From: Gallionella capsiferriformans ES-2
Lineage (GTDB): Bacteria; Pseudomonadota; Gammaproteobacteria; Burkholderiales; Gallionellaceae
Reading direction: 5' to 3'
DNA length: 64,000 nucleotides
Assembly (NCBI RefSeq): GCF_000145255.1
Contig: NC_014394.1
Span: 1,550,001 to 1,614,000, forward strand
Below, piece by piece: positions 1 through 10,343 of the stretch. Under the pieces are notes generated by a model. The model saw only the letters and a list, made by a program, of their open reading frames with translations. It had not been told where the DNA came from and searched no databases. Position numbers and translations under genes: made by a program. Positions within the stretch are counted from its first letter, which is position 1, and each line of letters begins with the position of its first letter.

Positions 1-283
1 TTTACTGCTGACAGCAGGCCGTCAACCTAATGCGAATTTGTGAAATTGAATGACTCTAGTTCGGCCTTTGCAGCCATTTGGGTATACCGCCACCAACGGC
101 TGCAACGTGTCTGTCAGCGGTCATTGTCCCCAATGGCAGCTTCGTCGGACAGGTTACAGCCGGACTAGACCCATAGCTGCGTCTCGCCAGTATTTCAGTA
201 CGACCTTCTGCCGCGTTTGATCCAGCACTGGCTGATGGCTCTCATGCTCCTTGTCGCTACGGGATTGATGATATATTGAGCAC
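1..283. other. Left edge, non-coding upstream of the SIR2 gene
   Basis: I see no convincing gene here. The sequence should hold the promoter of the SIR2 gene, but no clear -35/-10 pair or strong ribosome binding site stands out in front of position 284. Confidence 0.5.
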
Positions 284-3200
284 ATGAGATTCCATCACGA
301 TAGCCCTTCCATACCAGATATTCTTCTAGATCGCTGTGATGCTGGTCGCGTTGTGTTTTTGTGCGGCGCCGGGGTTTCCGTGCCCTCTGGAATGCCGAAC
401 TTTGTCGACCTCACTCGGTACGTAATAGAATTCTTTGACCCGCCAGCCGATTCCGAAATTATGGTCGCGTTTCGGCCATGGTTGGTTGATCAATCTGCAG
501 CGAATGTCCCACTCGACCAAATCTTCAACCTCCTCCACCTTGAATACGGTAAGGATGAAGTTAACGCTCTGGTCACAGAGCGGCTGAATGTTCCTCTAGA
601 AACTACAAATTTTGGACGTGAGCACGGTCTGATCAAGCGAATTTCTTCGAGCCAGGGCGGCGTACCACAGATTGTCACGACCAACTTCGACCGGTTGTTC
701 GAGGTGGGGCCGAAGGGAGGGGATCTGGACAAGCACGTGCCGCCTGCTTTTCCCGATCTGCACTTCGGATCGAAGATAGAGGGGATCACGTATCTACACG
801 GGCGACTGGTGGATGCCGCCTCTGAAAATCATTCCTACGTACTGAGCAGCGCGGACTTCGGACGTGCCTACCTCTCAGAAGGATGGGCCACCAACTTCAT
901 CAGGCATCTCCTCGAACGATATACTGTCGTGTTGGTCGGCTATCAGGCGGAAGACCCGCCAATCAAATATCTGCTTCAAGGTCTCAACCATGACGGCCAG
1001 TATGACCGGTCTAGACTCTATGCCTTTGACCTTGGGCTTCCTGAGGAGATCGAGGCCAAGTGGCGTGACCGAGGCGTCACAGCCATAGCCTATTCCGATC
1101 ATCCGGTGTTGTGGAAGAGCATGGAAGCCTGGGCAGACCGGGCCGACGATCCGCGCAGGTGGCGTGCATCCATAATCGCAAAAAGCCAGCATGACCCGAA
1201 GGGTCTGGCCACTCATGAGCGTGGCCAAGTTGCTCATGTCCTTCGCACAGTGCAGGGGGCGAAATTATTCTCGGAGGCTGATCCGGCACCTCATCCGGAA
1301 TGGGTGTGTGTAATGGATGCAAATATCCGGTCAGCCAAACAGAACAGCGGCTATGGTGACGATTCTGAAGTATTCGATCCTGGGGTCGCTTATGGACTCG
1401 ATGACGATCTGAGAGATATCTCTGAGGATGATCGCAGACAGGGTGTCAGCAATGACGACCTGCTTGCCTGGCGCGACGAAGACGACAATCCACATGAGTT
1501 TCATCGGTTGGGTGGGCGACAGGCCGACGGCTTCGAGGCGACCCCGATAAGGCTTGGCCATCTCATCACCTGGATCAGCAAATCCATCGACAGCCCTGTG
1601 CTGGCCTGGTGGGCCATTCGGCAGAACGGACTGCATCCGCGACTGCTGCAACAGTTCGAGTGGCAAGTGGAGCATTCGAAGACACTTAACGAGCGTGCTC
1701 GTCATATCTGGAGCCTCATCCTCGAACACCATCGAGACCCTCGCAATCGTCAATGGAATGGCGGATGGTTCGACTTGAAGAAACGAATCAATGCGGAGGG
1801 TTGGACGGCCAGTGCTCTACGAGAATTCCGGAGGGTTGTGACGCCGCGATTGGGGATCAAGCCACCGTTTGGCTTGGGGCAGTCCAGACCGCCGAGTGTG
1901 CCTTGGGAGAAAATTCATCTCGGCGACCTAGGGCAGTGGGAAGTTGTGTTCCTCGAACGGCACAACGAAGACTTAGACGTCCCCGACGATCTATTACCGC
2001 AGGTATTTGGTGCCTTGGAGGAACAGCTAACCGTCGCTTCAGGGCTGCTGGGGGATATCGAGACCGTCTACTTCCAGACACCGACCTGTTATCCGGACCG
2101 TGAGGTCGATGGGAAAGAGTACATCACGGAAGCTGCGAAGGTTGTGACTTGGTTCGTCCAACTTTTTGACCGAATAGCTGCCAAGTGGCCAGAACTGGCG
2201 AATGCACATGCTACGACTTGGTCTACGACAGAGTCGTTCTTCTTCCGGAAGCTCAAACTGTATGCGTTCAACAAGAAATACGCCTTTGAGGCCAACCATG
2301 TTGCCGAAGAAGTCTTGTCCTTAGATCAGGAGATATTCTGGGACACCGATGTGGTCCGAGAGCTCCTTTTCCTACTGGTGGATCGATGGGGAGAGTTCTC
2401 TCAGGAGAAACGAAATCAACTCACCGACCGCATCTTGACAGGCCCCGATCAGCTTTCCCGCTGGACTGACGAGGAGTTCTCAGGGCTGCGGGATGAGTTC
2501 GCCACCAGATACGCCCGATATCTCGAACTACAGGGTTGTGAGCTGTCGGCAGATTGCACTGATTGGCTTGCCGCGATGATCAGAGGTATTGTTGGTTGGA
2601 GCGACAGTTGGGCGACCTCTACGGTGATCGAATCAGGGTCGTACGGGGGTATGATCGTTACGGACGAAAAACCGGATGCAATCCTGGGTCTTCCCGTAAA
2701 CGAGTTAGTCACCAGGGCAAAGGAAGAGTCCAAGCGGGATTTTGGCAGCCTCACTGAGAAGCGCCCCTTCACTGGCTTGGTGAAAGCAAATCCGCGCAAG
2801 GCGTTGTCTGCGCTGACGATTGCAGGAAGGGCTGACGACTACCCAGAGGCGTTCTGGACATCCATGATCAATGAGCTTTCCGCAGACATCACGCCCAGGC
2901 TGAGACGAGTATTCCTGAACCGAGTAGCGCGACTCCCACATGCGGTTATCGACGAACTGCGCCATACCTTGGGCAGATGGCTCGAACAGAACTTGGCTGC
3001 GGTACTTGAGTTTGACAATGATCTCGGTTGGACGGTCTACGATCACATCGTCGATGGCATCCTGAACGGTGGAACAGATGCCGCGAAGAGCGGTATTGGT
3101 GAGGTCCGCCAAGGTGAAAAAGTCATTCAACGGTCCCGGCGCACCCTCAATCATGCGATCAACGGCCCCGTCGGCATGTGTGCAGGGGCTCTTTTTCGTG

Positions 3201-4093
3201 CAGTACCCGGAGTGAAGCAGGAGGCGGAGTCACTAATCCCAGATCACATCAAGTCTCGTGTCGAGCGCCTATTTTCTGCACCAGGTGAGGGTTCGGATCA
3301 TGCCGTGTCGATAGCGAGCAGCAAGCTGAACTGGCTCATGTTCGTCGATCCTGCCTGGACTAAGGAACGCCTTATTCCAATGTTGACCTTCGAGCATCCA
3401 GCTTCTGAACCTGCATGGAACGGGTTTCTTCATTGTGGGCGAGTGCCTTGGCCGCCGTTGTCAGAGATCATCAAACCGCATCTGCTTGACCTCTTACCAA
3501 GGATCGAAGGATATTCTTGGGATCACGACCTCTTAAAGGTTGCCGCCCAATGGCTAGGCTTCATGCGAGTGTTTCACCCGGATGAGCCAAGCGGTCTTAC
3601 ACGAGGTGAAATGCGTTCGGTTCTTCGAGCGATGTCTGATGAGACTCGGAACCAGTTCATTTTCTGGTTGTGCCAGGTTGGACAGAGTAACGAGAATGGC
3701 TGGGCCAAACACGTCATCCCGATCATCAACGAGGACTGGCCGAGAGAAAGCCGATACAGGACCTCTGCATCGATAAGGGCGTGGATCGGTCTGCTTGATG
3801 ACACCGGCGATAGCTTCCCGGCTGTCTACGAAACAGTGAAGAAGTTCTTGGTGCCGGTGGAGACAGATGACCACCCGTTCTACCGGTTCACCCGAGAGAT
3901 CAATGATGAAAAGCCGATTACTGTTCTATTCCCTGAAGCGACGCTGGATTTGATGAACAGAACTACACCTCAGGTCCTCACCCGTCCGCCGTATGAGTTA
4001 CCGAAGGTGCTAGCACTGATTGCGGAAACCGAACCTGACCTGACATCAGATTCGCGCTATTTACGCCTTATCGATCTTGTTGAACGAAGCTAG
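284..4093 (+). CDS. Large SIR2-domain protein, probable NAD-consuming anti-phage effector
   Basis: The N-terminus (about residues 20-230) is a SIR2-type NAD-binding domain: a GAG loop with following proline-containing motif at 27-40 (CGAGVSVPSGMPNF), the TTNFDRLFE motif at 132-140, a conserved HG at 171-172 and a VGYQAEDPP motif at 218-226. The remaining roughly 1000 residues are unrecognised, acidic and tryptophan-rich, and probably helical. Large SIR2 proteins of this build (SIR2_2 type, e.g. the Dsr family) kill infected cells by depleting NAD+, with the long C-terminus sensing phage proteins; that role here is inferred. The start at 284 keeps the domain complete, but the ribosome binding site is weak. 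It faces the NACHT gene tail to tail across about 280 bp. Confidence 0.82.
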   Translation: MRFHHDSPSIPDILLDRCDAGRVVFLCGAGVSVPSGMPNFVDLTRYVIEFFDPPADSEIMVAFRPWLVDQSAANVPLDQIFNLLHLEYGKDEVNALVTERLNVPLETTNFGREHGLIKRISSSQGGVPQIVTTNFDRLFEVGPKGGDLDKHVPPAFPDLHFGSKIEGITYLHGRLVDAASENHSYVLSSADFGRAYLSEGWATNFIRHLLERYTVVLVGYQAEDPPIKYLLQGLNHDGQYDRSRLYAFDLGLPEEIEAKWRDRGVTAIAYSDHPVLWKSMEAWADRADDPRRWRASIIAKSQHDPKGLATHERGQVAHVLRTVQGAKLFSEADPAPHPEWVCVMDANIRSAKQNSGYGDDSEVFDPGVAYGLDDDLRDISEDDRRQGVSNDDLLAWRDEDDNPHEFHRLGGRQADGFEATPIRLGHLITWISKSIDSPVLAWWAIRQNGLHPRLLQQFEWQVEHSKTLNERARHIWSLILEHHRDPRNRQWNGGWFDLKKRINAEGWTASALREFRRVVTPRLGIKPPFGLGQSRPPSVPWEKIHLGDLGQWEVVFLERHNEDLDVPDDLLPQVFGALEEQLTVASGLLGDIETVYFQTPTCYPDREVDGKEYITEAAKVVTWFVQLFDRIAAKWPELANAHATTWSTTESFFFRKLKLYAFNKKYAFEANHVAEEVLSLDQEIFWDTDVVRELLFLLVDRWGEFSQEKRNQLTDRILTGPDQLSRWTDEEFSGLRDEFATRYARYLELQGCELSADCTDWLAAMIRGIVGWSDSWATSTVIESGSYGGMIVTDEKPDAILGLPVNELVTRAKEESKRDFGSLTEKRPFTGLVKANPRKALSALTIAGRADDYPEAFWTSMINELSADITPRLRRVFLNRVARLPHAVIDELRHTLGRWLEQNLAAVLEFDNDLGWTVYDHIVDGILNGGTDAAKSGIGEVRQGEKVIQRSRRTLNHAINGPVGMCAGALFRAVPGVKQEAESLIPDHIKSRVERLFSAPGEGSDHAVSIASSKLNWLMFVDPAWTKERLIPMLTFEHPASEPAWNGFLHCGRVPWPPLSEIIKPHLLDLLPRIEGYSWDHDLLKVAAQWLGFMRVFHPDEPSGLTRGEMRSVLRAMSDETRNQFIFWLCQVGQSNENGWAKHVIPIINEDWPRESRYRTSASIRAWIGLLDDTGDSFPAVYETVKKFLVPVETDDHPFYRFTREINDEKPITVLFPEATLDLMNRTTPQVLTRPPYELPKVLALIAETEPDLTSDSRYLRLIDLVERS

Positions 4094-4372
4094 ATATCGG
4101 TCTCCACGACTGACAATTCAATGAATCGCCCCAACCTCTTGGACACCACAGAGGACTGCTTTGCATACCCAAAGAGGTCGCTGTCTTTAATAAAGTCGAA
4201 CGTCAGCAAAGGCCGAAAATGGGTCGTCGGGCAATCGGCCATAGCTGCCGATGACGCACGCCGTCGATTAAGTCCGCTTCCGATACAAAGCCGACCTGAG
4301 GCTATCCCTGAGCATGCATTCAAAAGTGTCTACGAAATCTATGGTGGCTTAGCGGATGGAGTTGGTCATTTA

Positions 4373-7300
4373 TTAGTAGGTGGCATCAAGCACAAAAGCG
4401 GTCAGCCGCTCTTTGTCGCTAGAAATAGAGTTGGCTTGTTCATTGAGTTCGGCAAGAAGCGCTTCTTTCGTATCCTTGAAAACGCAATCACTTTTGCTAT
4501 CCCAGCGGCCACACATAAACCACCCGACCAGATAAATTCCACACGCCTCTCCGGCCAACTTCAAATATCGGTCATAGAGCTGGCTTTGCATCGCGGTCAT
4601 GAGCTCCTTGTTCCAGCATCCCTTGTTTTCGATAATGACAGAGATGGATCGTCCATCCTGATCTTTGGTTTCTATCTTCAGATCGGTGCGTTCACCTATA
4701 CCACGCTCTTTGAGGTTTCTGACCTGGACTTCGCGGTCAATCACGAAAGTCGGTAAATCTCTTTGCAGATGGTCCTGAATAAAGTCGGTAATGCGATCTT
4801 CGGTTTTGGGGCGTCCAACATCACCGTTTCCGGACAGGTTCCACAAGAAAGGCGCCATAAGGGGTTGCCCGTGCAGCCTTTGCTGTAATCGCTGCAAGGA
4901 TATCAGCACAGCATCCATGAGCTCGGCGCTGCTTCGGGCAAGCCGTGCATCGCTGCGATGCGTATAGGAAATCAATTCTGAGGGCGTGAGCTCTTGCAGG
5001 GTTTGCTTACGCAATGCCCGTCTGGCTTCGTTAAGCTGGAATTTCAGCCAGTCCATTTTAGGAAGGCGCGAACAAATCAAATCCAAAGCCTCTATGGCCT
5101 CCGTCGTACCCAAGCTGGATAAATAGCTCGGGCAGTTGTCGCGCATACGCCCCACTTGGTCGCGAGCTGTTACCGTGTGAGCTTCTCCAGAGGGATAGTG
5201 AGTATCACCCGCGGCAGGAAAATGTTCTTCGAGCCAAAAATACAGTTCGGCAATTTCCGGTTCTGTGAGGCGAGTCAAAATACTGCCGTTCCTATGTGAG
5301 TAGTTGGCAAGCCCCATCATCAATTCTTCGCCAAATGAAGCGTTTCTGGACATGGTTTCCCAAATCAGTTTCCAGCAACGCTGCGTTTGATAAGCGAGCA
5401 GTATCCTCGCAGCAGTTAACGCCATAGGCTGCTTATCGGTCGCCCTGACCAAGCCACACGCAAACTCGTAAGCGGTTTCATCACCATGCTCCAATAATAT
5501 TTCTAGTAAGGTGGAGATTTGCTCAGACTTCAAATCAGGCACAAGCAGATACTCACCAATCATAGATGCCACTGGCTCAGCCCATATACATGCCAACTCT
5601 CTAGCTCTATGCGGAGGTTGTGAAGCCGTAATTTCCGTATCGATTAATTTCCGAAAGGTTTTCAGCACGACTTCTGGCGCTTTCATGTAAGCCAATTGCA
5701 TTAATTTTTCGCGCTGTTCACGATCTTGGTCTAGCGGGTATGCAACCAGGAAAGTTGCCCACCGATTCCAACCATCAGATGTTGCACTCAAGAGCGTTGA
5801 GGTACTTTCATCGAACAACAGTCGCAATGCCAGATAAGTTGCAGCATACAAATTATTGACCGAACGATCATGCGGGAAAATATCTTGCGAAGTGATCCGT
5901 TCATCTTCAAGCCATGCTTTTGCACAGGCCAAAATACGTGAACGATCTCGTGACGTTGCACGCTGCCAACCTCGGGATTTCGAAACATTGTCAAAATCCC
6001 ATGAATAATTGATTGCATCATCAGATAGAAAAAGCTCCTGCCACAGTTCCATCCATGAATCATTTCGGCCCGACTCAAATTCCCGCAATGCTTCTTCAAT
6101 GCGCACAGGAGGTGGAGGGTCGAGTGGCAATGGAATATTGCTCTTCCTATTAATTTTCCGTAGGTGTAGCTCTTTAGATACCCGCGCATCTTCTGAATCC
6201 AGCCATATTGGCTCCATATACTTGGCGACAATATCCGCCAGAGGTGATTCAGGCTGACAGACATCTTCAGCAGCTGCAGAAACAACTGCATCAAGCCACG
6301 ATGTATCGGAATCCCACCGCATGAATGCATCAATACACTTTGTCAGTTTGTCCCTCAAATCAGGATGTTCGTTCTGTTTGTAGGTTTCCAACAGCCAACC
6401 AGCATCCTTGGGCAGGATGATTTTCCGTTCCCCGTAAATCAGGTTTACTGGATCGCGCTCGTTGTTTGCTCGTGCTTCGGCATTCAGCAAGGCCATGATA
6501 GCTATTCTTCTTGTTGGGTCGTCTTGCTCCAGCCAGCTTTCTTCGCGCTCGCCGCGCCGATTGAACAAATTCTCATAACGGTCAATGCAAATCCAGGCGG
6601 TGTTGGTAAAGAGTTCAAGTACATGAGGGTCATCAAACTTGCTCCACGCCTGCTTCATGACGGCATCTTTAAGGCGATTGGCATAAAAAGCTTCGTAATT
6701 CCACTGATCATCAGCAATCCATTGCAACGCTACCAACAAGTCATTGTTAGTGAATTTCGCTACAAACTCTTCTGGTTTGTAGCGAAAAACGCCCAAGCAG
6801 CGCTCACTCCGCGTTTTAATAAATAAACCGAAGATTTCCCTAGCAGAAACATGTGCTGGCCACAGTGCGGGAATGACAACCGATTTGAGCCTATCCTCTG
6901 GATCGTCGCCAGCCTCCCCCAAGGCAATGGGGCGCAGCCGCGCGAGTTGATTGTCGTTAGCAAGCTTGATAGCCGCATAAGCAGCCTCTTCTCTAAAGTG
7001 AGACTGCTCATCAGGATTTAAGGCAACAGACAGCAATTCTTCAGTCAGCTCCTTGGCTTCGCATGATGCAGCCATTTCCATGGCAGCCCTGCGTGCGACA
7101 AGACTTACCCCTAGCCCGGCAATATAGGGGCGTAGTTGCCCTGCCAAGTCGGGGTGCTTCAGTTTTCGGTAATGCTTGCGAAGCCCCCAATCTTGGTCAA
7201 ATTCGGCTCCGGCAGCGTAGGCTTGCAGCAAAGTTTCCGCCAACAGAGCTTTCTGCACATCCGTCGTGTCTGATAAATCGGTGCGCAATAAAAGCAGCGG

Positions 7301-8554
7301 TTCTTTTTTCACCAAGGCGTCGAAAATCTCGCCATCAAGCGCCGCTAGCCAGATGGCCGTTTCGGTATGCTGCGGCGGGATGCGTTTATCGTCCGGGTGA
7401 AGCAACAACGGCAGGGTGTGCCGTGCATCCAATCCGCGTGAGTACAGATGCCAGGCCGCCAGGAACTCGACATAGGACTGGTGGGCAAAGCCTGTCCTGT
7501 TTTCGCCACGTCCGGAAAAAAGGGCGGTGCATTCGACGGTTTCCTTGAGTGTACGAGAGTCAAGGGGAAAGTCATGTCCGTCTGCATGCTCAACATCACC
7601 GATCATTTCGCTTTCGATGAGGTCGCCGACATCGGCTTCCCATTCGTTACTCAGCCAGATTGATGAGCGCTGGCCGAATATCATTTGTGCCGCAATGCGC
7701 CCAGCAACCGCCATGCGTTGACGCTTGTTGAGCTTACCGGCATGACCGGCATCATTTCGGAATGAGCTGTGCTCTTCCGCAAGCGTTTCGCAGCCCTGCC
7801 GATACAACTCGGCGCGTTGTTTCGGCAGGCCGTTAGGCCGCCCAAATAAACCGAGCAGCATATTCAATGTGATTGGGTGGCTAGCGAGAGGCTGAATTTC
7901 CTTGGACAGGACTTCTTCGAGAAATATATCTCCATTCAAACCGCGGTCGGCAGCGGCCTTTTGGATGTCCATTTTGCGCAACGGAGCCAACTCGAATACG
8001 CTCATGCGATCTGCCTCGCCCTCTTTGCCGGGCCAAAGCTTACGCAATGTTTTCGTTAAATACTCAGGCCAATCGAAGGTGCGGCAGGTCAATCGCAAGG
8101 ACAGGCGATGTGTTGGAATACTCTCCAATTGCGCTGCCAGAATTCTGGCAACGGCAGGTATGGTCAAGCTGCATTCGTCCAAGCTGTCCAGCAACAAGGT
8201 CAAATGATGATGGCCGTGCTGCCAAGCCAGAAACTCTGCCGATTCAAAAAGATCATTGATAAGACGCGTGTCGGTGTGATACTGGTTCAATTCCCTGTAT
8301 AGGCATGCCTCGCCCTCAGCCTTCAAGCGATCCGACTCGACCTTCAACGCGGTAGATTTGCCAATACCCGGCTCGCCCAAGAGAATAGCTACCGGAAGTT
8401 CAATCAGTTGCTGGAGCCGCTTGGGCTGGTAGCCAGAGTAGTAATAGTAGGAATGCTTGTCGTCCGGGTCATGCAGGAAACCGGAATCATCAAGCGGTAA
8501 AAGCGCTCCCAGAGGAACCCAGAAACGAGGCCAGTCGTGATTTTGTTTTGTCAC
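4373..8554 (-). CDS. NACHT/STAND NTPase with C-terminal nuclease-like domain
   Basis: A 1393-residue protein with a P-loop NTPase near the N-terminus: Walker A GEPGIGKST at 60-68 and Walker B LLLDSLDEC at 120-128, the DxxDE arrangement typical of NACHT proteins. A long helical, repeat-like middle section of about 900 residues probably senses a ligand. The last 130 residues look like a PD-(D/E)XK nuclease fold, with D1291 followed by a strand carrying E1309-x-K1311. Bacterial NACHT and Avs proteins are anti-phage sensors that oligomerise on binding a viral protein; most carry their effector at the N-terminus, so a C-terminal nuclease is less usual. Start is GTG at 8554. No partner gene is visible on the same strand. 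The nuclease assignment rests on motif spacing only. Confidence 0.8.
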   Translation of the reverse strand: MTKQNHDWPRFWVPLGALLPLDDSGFLHDPDDKHSYYYYSGYQPKRLQQLIELPVAILLGEPGIGKSTALKVESDRLKAEGEACLYRELNQYHTDTRLINDLFESAEFLAWQHGHHHLTLLLDSLDECSLTIPAVARILAAQLESIPTHRLSLRLTCRTFDWPEYLTKTLRKLWPGKEGEADRMSVFELAPLRKMDIQKAAADRGLNGDIFLEEVLSKEIQPLASHPITLNMLLGLFGRPNGLPKQRAELYRQGCETLAEEHSSFRNDAGHAGKLNKRQRMAVAGRIAAQMIFGQRSSIWLSNEWEADVGDLIESEMIGDVEHADGHDFPLDSRTLKETVECTALFSGRGENRTGFAHQSYVEFLAAWHLYSRGLDARHTLPLLLHPDDKRIPPQHTETAIWLAALDGEIFDALVKKEPLLLLRTDLSDTTDVQKALLAETLLQAYAAGAEFDQDWGLRKHYRKLKHPDLAGQLRPYIAGLGVSLVARRAAMEMAASCEAKELTEELLSVALNPDEQSHFREEAAYAAIKLANDNQLARLRPIALGEAGDDPEDRLKSVVIPALWPAHVSAREIFGLFIKTRSERCLGVFRYKPEEFVAKFTNNDLLVALQWIADDQWNYEAFYANRLKDAVMKQAWSKFDDPHVLELFTNTAWICIDRYENLFNRRGEREESWLEQDDPTRRIAIMALLNAEARANNERDPVNLIYGERKIILPKDAGWLLETYKQNEHPDLRDKLTKCIDAFMRWDSDTSWLDAVVSAAAEDVCQPESPLADIVAKYMEPIWLDSEDARVSKELHLRKINRKSNIPLPLDPPPPVRIEEALREFESGRNDSWMELWQELFLSDDAINYSWDFDNVSKSRGWQRATSRDRSRILACAKAWLEDERITSQDIFPHDRSVNNLYAATYLALRLLFDESTSTLLSATSDGWNRWATFLVAYPLDQDREQREKLMQLAYMKAPEVVLKTFRKLIDTEITASQPPHRARELACIWAEPVASMIGEYLLVPDLKSEQISTLLEILLEHGDETAYEFACGLVRATDKQPMALTAARILLAYQTQRCWKLIWETMSRNASFGEELMMGLANYSHRNGSILTRLTEPEIAELYFWLEEHFPAAGDTHYPSGEAHTVTARDQVGRMRDNCPSYLSSLGTTEAIEALDLICSRLPKMDWLKFQLNEARRALRKQTLQELTPSELISYTHRSDARLARSSAELMDAVLISLQRLQQRLHGQPLMAPFLWNLSGNGDVGRPKTEDRITDFIQDHLQRDLPTFVIDREVQVRNLKERGIGERTDLKIETKDQDGRSISVIIENKGCWNKELMTAMQSQLYDRYLKLAGEACGIYLVGWFMCGRWDSKSDCVFKDTKEALLAELNEQANSISSDKERLTAFVLDATY

Positions 8555-8837
8555 TTATAAGTCCATGCGATGTTATATCCAGCATTCGTATTTTGAATAG
8601 CCCCCTAATTCAGTGGACACTTTACAGCCAAATAGTCTGGAATGTGCACCATTGCGGTCGTTTAACAGTACAGCACTATTTGTCGGCTATGGCCGACTTG
8701 GAGAAGCCAAACATTCTAAGTACGAACGTCTGCTGTGCTACAGAAACCAGTCGCACAAGCTCCGCACTTTGACGGACTGCAATTGGCACCTATGTGTAGA
8801 TGCGAACTATGTGCGAATTCCGGAGCAACCTGGACAC

Positions 8838-8882
8838 GCATTCCACGGCAAACTGGACAGCGATTCCACGGCAAACTGGACA
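8838..8882. repeat. Two direct repeats resembling IS21-family end repeats
   Basis: A 20-base unit with core attccacggcaaactggaca occurs twice in tandem (about 8840-8859 and 8863-8882), with two bases between. Multiple short repeats of this kind, just upstream of istA, are typical of IS21-family ends. An istA start follows about 70 bases downstream, which supports the reading. Confidence 0.7.
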
Positions 8883-8950
8883 ATCAAATAGAGATGTAGC
8901 GGTACGCGGGATAACCGTGGCAACCTCGGCGATTTTTACCGGGGAGCCAC

Positions 8951-9046
8951 ATGGCCAACAACAGGTTATCCATGAGCAAGATTACAGAAACACTCCGCCT
9001 GCATTACGAATGCGGTCTCAATATATTCTTACGCAGCACGATTTAA
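8951..9046 (+). pseudogene. istA: IstA transposase N-terminal fragment (IS21 family)
   Basis: The frame begins MANNRLSMSKITETLRLHYE, matching the conserved start of IS21-family IstA transposases, where a DNA-binding helix-turn-helix follows. The frame diverges after about 24 residues and stops at 9044-9046. No further IstA or IstB sequence is seen. It is a dead remnant. Confidence 0.75.
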
Positions 9047-9318
9047 TGTTCGATGATCCACTAGAGATTGCTTTGCCAGTTCTATCGCCATATCGTACAT
9101 CTTCGAGCGGCAAACCACTTCCCTTCCCGACCGAGCGTACTGACCACCAGATCATTCAGAATCTCGGCAGGTGGCTTGTGCGGATATTTCTTGCAAATCG
9201 AACTGAATCGATTCAAACAGTTAGTGACTCACCCAGACCTTTTTACCGCTAGCCGAATCTGTCCGCCGAGAATGTGGCGATTGCCGAGTACCTGATCCGC
9301 CTCCCCCACAATCAAAGG

Positions 9319-9414
9319 AACCGGGAATTTGGGCTGTATTTTTGGTACTTGAGAAACATAAATGGCGACTCATGGAGTCACAAGCGGGTCGCACGTCTAT
9401 ACCATCATAGTTTT
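9319..9414 (+). pseudogene. IS3-family OrfB transposase fragment
   Basis: A short frame reads FGLYFWYLRN then SWSHKRVARLY, resembling the 'yyLRn...WNHKRVyRiY' region near the start of IS3-family OrfB (DDE integrase). Nothing on either side continues the gene. A second IS3 OrfB fragment, from the C-terminus and on the other strand, lies at 21929-22036. Confidence 0.55.
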
Positions 9415-9445
9415 TCACCAAATTTACAACCCATAGGAAAATACC

Positions 9446-10342
9446 GTGACCTTACAAGATGCCTGCCAATCTTTCTTATCTCACTGCCGCTCTGCCGTCA
9501 GCCTCTCTGAACACACACTTAGAGCCTACACTTTTGATTTGGAAGATTTTCAAAATCATGCTCAGCACGAAACAAATCTATCACTTCTCAATAAAGACGA
9601 TCTACGAAAATTTATTCGACACCTACGTGAAGAGCGGAAACTAAAGGAAATCACTATCAAACGTCGTATTGCCTGTTTGAAGCTGCTTTTCCGTTGGGTG
9701 CAACAAGAAAACATGATTTCCATCAATCCGTTCGACAACCTAAATGAACGCATCCGTCTTCCCAAACGCTTACCTCGTGCTTTGGGTAGCGAAGAAATAA
9801 AACTACTAACAGGAGCGATTAATCTGGAAGCAACCGACAAAGAGTTTCAAGAGTTTGTAACTGGAATTGCAACAAAATTACTTCTGACCACAGGCATACG
9901 CGTCGGAGAGCTGGTAAAAATTGATATTGAGGATCTTGTCCTTCCAGACTGCAGCCTAAAAATTCAAGGCAAGGGGAATAGACAACGACTAGTGTACTTG
10001 TTTGAACCTAAGCTGAATCAAGCCATAGCACGGTATCTTACCATACGCCTAACCCGAGCCACAGAAACCAAAAAGCTATTCATTACCGAAGCTGGAATCC
10101 CGTTTACCACACAAAAAACGAGAATATTACTTGGCGATCTCGCTAGCAAAGCGGGAATTGAGCGACGCATCACCCCACACATGTTGCGTCATACAACGGC
10201 AACCCAGTTGTTAGAAGCGGGGTTAGACATCCGCTACGTACAAAAACTGCTGGGACATCAAAGCATTTCGACGACAGAAATTTACACCCATGTTACAGAT
10301 CATGGTCTACGCACGGCACTAAAAAGGACATACCGAGATTAG
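9446..10342 (+). CDS. XerC/XerD-like tyrosine recombinase, probable DNA invertase for the adjacent switch
   Basis: A 298-residue tyrosine recombinase with an N-terminal SAM-like DNA-binding domain (about 5-90) and a catalytic domain. The expected catalytic residues are all present: R152 (GIRVGEL), K176, H245-x-x-R248 (HMLRH), H271 (LGHQS) and the nucleophile Y280 (TEIYTHV). The start is GTG at 9446, preceded by AGGA at 9435-9438. Its stop codon (10340-10342) lies one base before a 24-bp sequence whose inverted copy sits 3.5 kb downstream, with two convergent genes between. It is not the housekeeping XerC or XerD by context. The family includes simple integrases and inverters such as those that flip hsdS genes; inversion of the neighbouring segment is my inference. 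Confidence 0.9.
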   Translation: MTLQDACQSFLSHCRSAVSLSEHTLRAYTFDLEDFQNHAQHETNLSLLNKDDLRKFIRHLREERKLKEITIKRRIACLKLLFRWVQQENMISINPFDNLNERIRLPKRLPRALGSEEIKLLTGAINLEATDKEFQEFVTGIATKLLLTTGIRVGELVKIDIEDLVLPDCSLKIQGKGNRQRLVYLFEPKLNQAIARYLTIRLTRATETKKLFITEAGIPFTTQKTRILLGDLASKAGIERRITPHMLRHTTATQLLEAGLDIRYVQKLLGHQSISTTEIYTHVTDHGLRTALKRTYRD

Positions 10343-10343
10343 G

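Larger units (their letters stand above)
8555..9445. other. Insertion-sequence debris between defence genes
   Basis: Almost 900 bases without an intact gene. It contains IS21-type terminal repeats, a 31-residue istA fragment and an IS3 orfB fragment, listed separately. The promoters of the leftward NACHT gene and the rightward recombinase must lie at its two ends. It marks a site of repeated insertion and decay. Confidence 0.7.

Noticed and set aside
4090..4323. Open frame of 77 codons on the minus strand
   Set aside because: Sits in the spacer between convergent genes, with no ribosome binding site or recognisable protein pattern.
4121..4756. Open frame of 211 codons on the plus strand between the SIR2 and NACHT genes
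   Set aside because: More than half overlaps the C-terminal nuclease-like part of the NACHT gene in antisense, and the rest shows no motif or ribosome binding site.
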